From assembly GCF_000350085.1 (NCBI RefSeq), contig NZ_CAUM01000024.1:1-32255 (forward strand): DNA of 32,255 bases, read 5' to 3'. Made by a program: the position numbers and the translations under genes. Below, piece after piece: positions 25,605 through 32,255 of this stretch; the stretch's first letter is position 1; each line of letters opens with the position of its first letter. Source of the stretch: Mesorhizobium metallidurans STM 2683. Lineage in GTDB: Bacteria; Pseudomonadota; Alphaproteobacteria; Rhizobiales; Rhizobiaceae. Below the pieces are notes generated by a model. It was not told where the DNA came from, made no database searches, and was given only the letters and a program-made list of their open reading frames with translations.

Positions 25605-28600
25605 ACAAGACTCCGAAAAATTGGCACGAGGCATCCGGCCAGCAGGCCGTCGATCAGCCCGCACCAAAAACGCGCGCTAAGGCGAAACCTGTAAGAATTG
25701 CGCAACTGGGCACATTTGACGTTGAAAACTACGGCGACCTTCTCTTCCCTTTGCTCGCGGAACGACGCTTGCGTGAGGGTTTGCACGATCTAAACCTGGA
25801 GGCCGTATCGCCGGCTGGTAGCTCTCCCGTGTGGAGTGACAGCCCGACCAGCTTAGGATGGGAGGCCTTTTCGCAGAACCGTTCGTCGTACAGCGGCTTT
25901 CTCGTCGGCGGCGGTAACATTATCCGCGCTAACATCTCTGAACTCGAAGCATACAGTCGGGGAACTATTCCACTGCTCGGCTATGCAAATCTTTGGGCCG
26001 GGGTGGCGGCAGGAAATACCAGATCATCTCCCATATGTTGGAACGCGCCAGGCGTCCCCGCTCCTCTACCCAAATCGCTGCGGGCTTTGTTCCGCGCCTG
26101 TTTGGAACGAACGGATTATGTGTCTGTCAGGGACGAACAAAGTTGCGACCTGTTGAAGGAAGTGGCTCCTAATCTAAACATTGTGGTGGCTCCAGATTCT
26201 GCCTGGGAGATTGACAAGATATGGACCGCTGAGCAGCTAGCTAAAGCCTATCAAAATGCGTTTGCTGCTCGCGGTATGTCTTCGGCCGAGCGCACCGTAG
26301 TGATCCACGTAAATTCGAGGTATCTGGGCGGCGCTAATATCGGACAAATTGGAAGCCTTCTTGATGGCCTTTGCCAAAGGCTTGATGCAAAAGGAATTCT
26401 TATAGCTATCGGGCCATGCCACGGCGATGACGAACTGGCAAGGAACGTCGCGCGTTGCATGAAAACGTCCCCTTTGGTGATTGACCGCCCTCTCAGCTTG
26501 GTAGAAGTGGCAGCTTGTATCGCTAATTCTGTAGCGTATCTGGGCTCTTCAATGCATGGTTTTATCACCGCATCAGCGTTTAGGGTTCCAGGCGTTATTG
26601 TAGCATCACCGAAAATGATCAAGTTTGCGGGACTGATGTCTGAAGCTGGTCTACCCAGCCTGCTCAATGAGCAATGGCCGGATGCAATCAGACAATTGAC
26701 CGACTTCAACAGGGACCAGCACGTTTCATTGTTAGGGGAAGTACATTCCGCTCAAATCAGAAAGTTGGATAGCCACTGGAATACGATCGCCGAAGTGTTT
26801 CAGAGTCGCGACGCGTCGAAGATTTTGAAACAATCACTTCTGAAGTACGAGGAAACTATCCTGAGCGTCAGAGCTATAGAATATTTTCGCGCCAACAGGG
26901 ATTTTCAGGGTAAAAATGTAAATTTGACCAAAGAATTGTCCGCAACTAGCGATGCGTTGATTTTGGCTAACGCAGAAACAGAGCGCCAAAACGCGGAACT
27001 CGACGGTCTTCGATCTCAATTGAAGATGAGCGACGAGCAGATAAGCGCTTTAAATCGCAACCTCTCTGATCTTGCAGAGCGACTCACAGCTGCTCAAGCG
27101 GATGCCAGCAGCGGGCAACGCGAGGTCGAGGCCGAGCGCGAGGAAGTTAGGCGCGTCTCTCGTCAAAATACCGTACTCTCCTATCAGTTGCGAGAACTCG
27201 AAACTCAGCTCGTTGGTCTTCGTCGAGAAAAGCATGAACTTTTAACATCCACGTCTTGGCGTATCACTGCGCCGGTTCGCGCTATGCCTGCCCGGATACG
27301 CGCTCCAGCTAGACTTCTTGCGAAGTTGGCTTGGTGGACCATTACACCTCGCCTTTGGGCTACGCGTTACAAATACTATCGAAACGTGCTCGCTATTAAA
27401 CGCACCGAAGGAGTTACGACGCCTTCGGTTGCTCAGCGATCGCCAGGGCCCGCAACCGAACAAGTCGAAGCCAGATATATTCGCGAGCGCATAGAAGCGC
27501 AGTTTAATTCTGTCGCAATCATTGTCCCCGTCTACAATGCTCCACAAGAAACGGATGAATGCATCCGGTCGGTTTTGCGGCACAGCGACCCCTCAGTTCG
27601 ACTCATTGTGATAAACGATGCCAGTCCGAATCCGGAAATAAGGGAGGTGTTGGCCCAGTATACTGATTTGCCCAATGTCGAAGTGGTCCACAACGAAACC
27701 AATCTTGGTTTCACGAGAACGATCAATCGTGGAATTGAATTGGCTGGCTCAGCGGACGTCGTATTTCTAAATTCAGATACAATCGTCACGCCGCAGTGGC
27801 TACGCAATCTTCAATTCGCGGCGTACTCGGAAGATCGTATCGCCACAGCGACACCATTTTCGGACAATGCCGGGGCGTTTTCGGCGCCGGAGATTGGCAA
27901 GAAGAACCCCATCCCGACATGGTTGGAACTCGATGACTACGCTCGTCTCGTCACGCGTAACAGCAAGCGGCATTACCCCAAAGTTCCGACCGGAAATGGC
28001 TTCTGCATGTTTGTCAGGCGGGCTTGTATTGATGAAGTCGGCACACTTGATGCCGAGACGTTTCCGCGTGGCTACGGCGAAGAGAACGATTTCTGCATGC
28101 GCGCCGGTAGGAAGGGCTGGCAGCATGTGATCGATGACGCGACTCTGATTCACCATGTGCGCTCAGCCAGTTTTGGTGATGAAAAAACGCAATTGATGAA
28201 AGACGGTCGCGCTGTTGTCGACAAACGGTACCCGGAATACTCGAATCGCGTTCGCAGCTTTATTGACGATCCAATCGCTTCGGCTGCACGCCAAAGAGTT
28301 GGCGAGGCTGCCTCTGTCCTGCTGCAACAGAACGGGGTGCGCCCCCGCGCCGTGTTCGTCGTATCGACCCGAACTGGCGGCACTCCACAAACCAATCAAG
28401 ATCTTATGGAGGCTTTGCACGACCGCTACGAGGCCTATCTATTGCGTTGCGATGCGAAAACCGTCGAATTTTTCCAAATCGCTGGACGCGAGCAAATACT
28501 ATTGGAAACCGTCAAGCTTGAGCAGCCGCTCAAAGCATTCCCACATGCTTCGGAGGAATATGACGCGATCGTCCGACAACTTTTAATCCAGCATCAAATT

Positions 28601-30676
28601 GAGCTCGTGCATATTCGGCACATAGCTTGGCATAGCCTCAAACTGCCGGCAATCTGCAAATCTTTGCAGGTGCCGGTCGTTTTTTCATTTCATGACTTCT
28701 ATACCATTTGCCCAACGGTCAAACTTCTTGATGAGAATTTACAGTTTTGCGGTGGGACGTGTACTGCTTCGCTCGGCCAGTGCAAACATGAATTGTGGAC
28801 CGATCCAGACTTCCCTCCGTTAAAGCGCAACGCCATAAAAGACTGGCAATCGGCGATGAGCGAGATGCTGGCACACTGCGATAGTTACGTGACCACTTCG
28901 CATGGATCGCGTGATCAGATCACGCAAATCTATCCTGCCATGCAGAAAAAACCATTTGTTGTGATTCCGCATGGCCGCGATCTGGAAATAAAAAATGTAA
29001 CCACAACCGCTAGATCGATAAAAGAAAAAATTCGCATATTGGTACCTGGAAACATAGATATTTCAAAAGGTGCTGGGATACTTGAATCTCTAGCGGAGTT
29101 GGATAAGGACGGAATATTTGAGTTCCATCTCCTCGGCAGAACGACAATACCGCTGACAAAGAATTTCGTCTTCCACGGACCCTATAAGCGCGAAGAGTTC
29201 ATTCAGAAGGTGGAGAAGATCCGGCCTCATTTCGGCGCTATCTTCTCGATTTGGCCTGAAACATTTTGCCATACCTTGACGGAGATGTGGGCGTGCGGGC
29301 TGCCCGTGCTGGCGCTGGACTTCGGCGCGGTGGCCGAACGCATTCGCCAAACGGGAGGCGGATGGCTTCTTGAAAATTCCTCGCCGCAGATATTGTTTGA
29401 ACGATTGCAGGCGATCACCCAGGATTTCGAGGACTATTCGCAAAAAGTCGATCAAGTGCGTCTATGGCAGGACGAGATCGGCCGTACCAACTCCACGCTT
29501 TGGATGTCGCAGTACTATGACGAAATATATCGCAATCTACTGACGCGAGAGATACACCTCTCTGAGGGGCTGCATCGTCCCCGTGTCGGAGTGGTCCTGC
29601 CCGGAAATGGCCCAAGTTATCCCGCTTCAAGTCACATCAGAGTTTTGGAAAAAATCCGCGATAACATACGACGACCTGTCAGATATGATCTCGTCCAGCC
29701 CGGTGATGTAGCCAATGAATCGGTGGTCGGCCAGTTTAACGCTATCCTCGTTCAGCGTACGGCTTTGCAGCCAAATGATCTGGCCAAATTTACGTCGGCA
29801 TGCTCCTCTAGCGGCACGAAAGTCATTTTCGAGATAGACGACGACTTGATCGGCATGGGCGACCGACGAGATCTGACTGTGAACTACGAAGCATTCAAGC
29901 AATCGGTAAAATCAATCGCTCAGACGGCTGACGTCGTCATCGCGTCTACGCCGATTTTGGCCGATCGTCTCCGAACCATTAACAGTTCAGTTGCGATTGC
30001 GGAGAATGCGCTAAGCGAGCGGCTCTGGTTTGGCCCAATTGCTTCCGGCTCGGATGACCTCGGAGTTCCCAGCCTCCAAAAGCGTGCTAGCCAGGAAATC
30101 CGCATAGTTTACATGGGAACAAAAACCCATAGCGCAGATCTCGCACTTTTGGAGCAGCCAATCAGGGTCTTGCGGTCTGAATTTCCGAATCTCCGATTCT
30201 TTACCATTGGCATTACCGATATATCTGAAAACTGGTTCGAAAATGTCAATATCAAAGATAAGTATAAGGCCTACTCGAATTTTGTACCATGGTTCAGAAA
30301 TTTCGCGGCGGAAATGGACATTGCTGTTGCCCCGCTCGATGACACATCATTCAACGCCGCAAAGTCGCCGTTGAAATTCTATGAATATTCCGCGGCCAAA
30401 TTATGTGGACTCTACAGCGCGGTCGAGCCATACAAGTCCGCCGTTCGATCAGGAGTAACGGGTTACCTAGTTGATAATAACGTTGAAGCCTGGACGGACA
30501 GTTTACGGCACGCAATCGAAAGACCGGATGAAAAGCGCCAGATAGTTGCCAGGGCATTTGACGAGATGCTTCATCATCATGGAATGAAGGCGGCGGCAGA
30601 ACAGCTGGACAATATCGTCAAGGATTTGTCCGCCGTACAGCCAGAAGTGAAAATTGTCGGTGGTGGAGTCGACTGA
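25601..30676 (+). CDS. Giant fusion: pyruvyltransferase-like domain + coiled coil + GT2 + two GT-B glycosyltransferases
   Basis: One 1691-residue open frame. Residues about 30-400 resemble polysaccharide pyruvyl transferases (IAQLGTFDVENYGDLLFPLL, GGGNIIRAN near 103, GSSMHGFITASAF near 317). A coiled coil spans about 435-545 and ends in STSWRITAPVRAM, a linker common in rhizobial glycosyltransferases. A GT-A family 2 domain starts near 638 (VAIIVPVYNAP), with NSD at 724-726 and the END motif at 828-830. A GT-B domain at about 915-1315 has VPGNIDISKGAGIL and WPETFCHTLTEMWACGLPVL. A second GT-B domain at about 1326-1680 has FEIDDDLIGMG and KSPLKFYEYSAAKLCG. There is no signal peptide or clear membrane span, so it likely works at the cytoplasmic membrane face. 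The start at 25601 overlaps the rfbD stop by 4 bp. The sequence is AT-richer than the rfb genes. Acceptors and sugars are unknown; rhamnose is a likely donor sugar. Confidence 0.85.
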   Translation: MNKTPKNWHEASGQQAVDQPAPKTRAKAKPVRIAQLGTFDVENYGDLLFPLLAERRLREGLHDLNLEAVSPAGSSPVWSDSPTSLGWEAFSQNRSSYSGFLVGGGNIIRANISELEAYSRGTIPLLGYANLWAGVAAGNTRSSPICWNAPGVPAPLPKSLRALFRACLERTDYVSVRDEQSCDLLKEVAPNLNIVVAPDSAWEIDKIWTAEQLAKAYQNAFAARGMSSAERTVVIHVNSRYLGGANIGQIGSLLDGLCQRLDAKGILIAIGPCHGDDELARNVARCMKTSPLVIDRPLSLVEVAACIANSVAYLGSSMHGFITASAFRVPGVIVASPKMIKFAGLMSEAGLPSLLNEQWPDAIRQLTDFNRDQHVSLLGEVHSAQIRKLDSHWNTIAEVFQSRDASKILKQSLLKYEETILSVRAIEYFRANRDFQGKNVNLTKELSATSDALILANAETERQNAELDGLRSQLKMSDEQISALNRNLSDLAERLTAAQADASSGQREVEAEREEVRRVSRQNTVLSYQLRELETQLVGLRREKHELLTSTSWRITAPVRAMPARIRAPARLLAKLAWWTITPRLWATRYKYYRNVLAIKRTEGVTTPSVAQRSPGPATEQVEARYIRERIEAQFNSVAIIVPVYNAPQETDECIRSVLRHSDPSVRLIVINDASPNPEIREVLAQYTDLPNVEVVHNETNLGFTRTINRGIELAGSADVVFLNSDTIVTPQWLRNLQFAAYSEDRIATATPFSDNAGAFSAPEIGKKNPIPTWLELDDYARLVTRNSKRHYPKVPTGNGFCMFVRRACIDEVGTLDAETFPRGYGEENDFCMRAGRKGWQHVIDDATLIHHVRSASFGDEKTQLMKDGRAVVDKRYPEYSNRVRSFIDDPIASAARQRVGEAASVLLQQNGVRPRAVFVVSTRTGGTPQTNQDLMEALHDRYEAYLLRCDAKTVEFFQIAGREQILLETVKLEQPLKAFPHASEEYDAIVRQLLIQHQIELVHIRHIAWHSLKLPAICKSLQVPVVFSFHDFYTICPTVKLLDENLQFCGGTCTASLGQCKHELWTDPDFPPLKRNAIKDWQSAMSEMLAHCDSYVTTSHGSRDQITQIYPAMQKKPFVVIPHGRDLEIKNVTTTARSIKEKIRILVPGNIDISKGAGILESLAELDKDGIFEFHLLGRTTIPLTKNFVFHGPYKREEFIQKVEKIRPHFGAIFSIWPETFCHTLTEMWACGLPVLALDFGAVAERIRQTGGGWLLENSSPQILFERLQAITQDFEDYSQKVDQVRLWQDEIGRTNSTLWMSQYYDEIYRNLLTREIHLSEGLHRPRVGVVLPGNGPSYPASSHIRVLEKIRDNIRRPVRYDLVQPGDVANESVVGQFNAILVQRTALQPNDLAKFTSACSSSGTKVIFEIDDDLIGMGDRRDLTVNYEAFKQSVKSIAQTADVVIASTPILADRLRTINSSVAIAENALSERLWFGPIASGSDDLGVPSLQKRASQEIRIVYMGTKTHSADLALLEQPIRVLRSEFPNLRFFTIGITDISENWFENVNIKDKYKAYSNFVPWFRNFAAEMDIAVAPLDDTSFNAAKSPLKFYEYSAAKLCGLYSAVEPYKSAVRSGVTGYLVDNNVEAWTDSLRHAIERPDEKRQIVARAFDEMLHHHGMKAAAEQLDNIVKDLSAVQPEVKIVGGGVD

Positions 30677-30698
30677 GATTTTCGGGAGTGGAGTATCG

Positions 30699-31478
30699 AT
30701 GCTCGTTAGTCCTCAATCTGTTCTATCAAGAGTCGCTGTTGAAAGACGGGAATATCTTGAACGAATACTGCCGCGTTTTGGTTCGATTTTGGAACTCGGT
30801 GCGTTTGATAACCCAGTATTCAGGAAAGAACTTGGGGATATGGTGAAATACGCAGATTGGTTCGGTAAAGAAGAATTGCTTGACATGCACAAAAATAATA
30901 AAAAAAGGAATTTTGATAGAGCAGTCGATGTCGACTATGTAGTCAAGGATCACCTATTTGCAAGGTACATCGATGCGAAATTCGATTTAATAAGTGGAAG
31001 TCATGTAATCGAGCACATCGCAGACGTTGTGACATGGCTTAAAGAGATCGAAGCGCTACTTAGACCGGGAGGAGCTGTCTTCCTCGCTATCCCGGATCGG
31101 AGTTACACCTTTGACTATTTTCGATCGGAGAGTACTGCGATCCAAATGGTACGCGCGCATGAGGAAAAGCTTTCTAGGCCAGATAAATGGCAGATATTTG
31201 ATCATTTTTATTACCATCAAAAGGTAGATGCCGAAGAAATTTGGAATGGAATGCCGCCTTCGGAATTCAAATCAAGATTCAGTTTTAGTGAAGCGATAAA
31301 GCGATCAGAAATTGCCAGCAACGAGTATACTGATGCTCACTGTTGGGTGTTCACTCCAAGTTCTTTCGAAATCGTCATCAATGATTTGCGGCTGGCAGGC
31401 CTGGTTAGATTGTCGGTGGAGCACGTTGAGTCGACCAGACGGGGTCGAAACGAATTTTGGACAGTTCTGAGGAAGTAA
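30699..31478 (+). CDS. Class I SAM-dependent methyltransferase
   Basis: The 259-residue cytosolic protein has a Rossmann-type SAM fold: ILELGAFDNPVF is motif I, the aspartates in FDRAVDVDYVVKDHL follow, and DLISGSHVIEHIADVVTWL with RPGGAVFLAIPD are the post-I/II motifs of the Methyltransf_11 type. It probably methylates a sugar or terminal group of the glycan made by the neighbours; the target is inferred from context only. ATG 30699 is preceded by GTGGAG at good spacing, 22 bp after the giant gene. Base composition is very AT-rich for this genome (many AAA, AAT and ATA codons), a sign of recent transfer. Confidence 0.85.
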   Translation: MLVSPQSVLSRVAVERREYLERILPRFGSILELGAFDNPVFRKELGDMVKYADWFGKEELLDMHKNNKKRNFDRAVDVDYVVKDHLFARYIDAKFDLISGSHVIEHIADVVTWLKEIEALLRPGGAVFLAIPDRSYTFDYFRSESTAIQMVRAHEEKLSRPDKWQIFDHFYYHQKVDAEEIWNGMPPSEFKSRFSFSEAIKRSEIASNEYTDAHCWVFTPSSFEIVINDLRLAGLVRLSVEHVESTRRGRNEFWTVLRK

Positions 31479-31523
31479 CATTTCCTATGGCGGCGAGAAA
31501 ACTATTTACGAGGAGGGTTGGTT

Positions 31524-32249
31524 ATGGCGGCAAACGCGCACCTCACATACCACTCAGATCGGGCGATTACAGTCGGACAGTTCCAGCCCAACATGGGCTA
31601 CAAACCCAACTATTCCTACGCCGGTCCGGACATTGACGAGTTTCAGACATTCCTTAGAAATTGCCCTATGCGAGGCAGTCTTATAGATATCGGAATACCA
31701 GGATGGTTGAGGCGAGAAGACGCGCTGAAGCTCTATGAGCTGGCCAGATTTGCCGAAGGAGATATTCTCGAGTTTGGCACGAACGAGGGACTATCCGCCT
31801 ATATTCTCGCCAAAGCAGTTGCAAATTCTGGGCGTAAGGCTGAAATCGTCTCCATGGAGTTGTCACCGGAGATTTCAGCGGCAGCTCATAAAAACCTCAC
31901 GGCTCGCGGAGTAGATGGAACCATTCGTCTTGAAGTGGGAGACGCCGACGCTACCTGCCAACGCTTAGTGGATAGCAATCGAAAGTTTGGGTTTTCCTTC
32001 ATTGATCATTCGCATGCCTATGAGCACGTTGTGAAGGCATGCCATAGGTTGAAACAATTGATTGAGCCCGGTTCGTTCTGCGTGTTCCATGATTTCAACG
32101 ACAAGCGGAATTCGAGGCGCACCGGACTGGGGGAAACCAGAAACGAATATGGGATCATAGCCGGTATTGAAGATTCGCTTGATATCAATCTGTTCGAATT
32201 TGTGGGCATTTACGGTTGTTGCGGCGTTTTCAGGAGAAAAGATATCTAA
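31524..32249 (+). CDS. SAM-dependent methyltransferase (Methyltransf_24-like)
   Basis: The 241-residue protein has the SAM-binding motif GDILEFGTNEGLSAYILAKA, an acidic strand end in AEIVSMELSP, LEVGDADATCQRL and FSFIDHSHAYEHVVKACHRL. The SFIDHSHAYE segment resembles the metal/acceptor motif of class I enzymes of the Methyltransf_24 group, often found in glycan clusters. ATG 31524 is chosen for AGGAGG at 31511-31516; a TTG at 31518 is in frame. It lies 45 bp after the first methyltransferase on the same strand and ends six bases before the window edge, so the locus probably continues. Confidence 0.83.
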   Translation: MAANAHLTYHSDRAITVGQFQPNMGYKPNYSYAGPDIDEFQTFLRNCPMRGSLIDIGIPGWLRREDALKLYELARFAEGDILEFGTNEGLSAYILAKAVANSGRKAEIVSMELSPEISAAAHKNLTARGVDGTIRLEVGDADATCQRLVDSNRKFGFSFIDHSHAYEHVVKACHRLKQLIEPGSFCVFHDFNDKRNSRRTGLGETRNEYGIIAGIEDSLDINLFEFVGIYGCCGVFRRKDI

Positions 32250-32255
32250 AACTAA

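Overview
The window looks like chromosomal DNA of a Rhizobiales alphaproteobacterium, most likely Mesorhizobium or a close relative. This rests on the high-GC coding style of most genes, the protein sequences of pyruvate phosphate dikinase, the AMP-binding acyl-CoA ligase, BioY and the DUF427 and DUF1499 proteins, and the mix of housekeeping genes with ABC-uptake and exopolysaccharide genes. Species assignment is inference from recalled family resemblance, not a search.

Region 1 (about 1-8700) is mostly core-like: a tRNA-Gln, a frameshifted glyoxalase-family (VOC) remnant, ppdK, an internally deleted family 9 glycosyltransferase remnant, a secreted NodB-type deacetylase, a DUF427 protein, a small acidic hypothetical protein, an acyl-CoA ligase and a DUF1499 membrane protein.

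Region 2 (8800-14806) is a compact transport and catabolism cassette. A LacI-type repressor is divergent from an operon for a periplasmic binding protein, an ABC ATPase, two permeases (PotDABC-like) and a divergent methylthioadenosine/purine nucleoside phosphorylase-like enzyme. The operon genes are tightly coupled by 4-8 bp overlaps. The divergent intergenic region holds several perfect palindromes, including an 18-bp site of LacI-operator type. The proposed job is regulated import of a nucleoside-like or polyamine-like compound followed by phosphorolysis.

Region 3 (14845-16459) has a metallo-beta-lactamase-fold hydrolase and the biotin transporter BioY, followed by about 300 bp without a gene.

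Region 4 (16775-32249) is a surface-polysaccharide locus that continues past the right edge. It starts with a wrecked polysaccharide-export (Wza/GumB-type) gene carrying an internal inversion. It continues with a Wzz/BY-kinase chain-length regulator, a TPR membrane protein and an O-antigen ligase/polymerase, then the four dTDP-L-rhamnose genes (rfbA, rfbC, rfbB, rfbD), a 1691-residue protein fusing a pyruvyltransferase-like domain, a coiled coil and three glycosyltransferase domains, and two SAM-dependent methyltransferases. Base composition falls visibly in this last part (22 of 60 bases are G or C at 30901-30960, against 38 of 60 at 2161-2220 in ppdK), which suggests a transferred, strain-specific glycan module. 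Together these genes would make dTDP-rhamnose, assemble and decorate a rhamnose-containing repeat unit, polymerise it and control chain length.

The observations most worth a second look are the export gene whose reading frame is restored by undoing a 135-bp inversion, the giant multi-domain glycan enzyme, and the LacI/ABC/phosphorylase cassette with its palindrome cluster.
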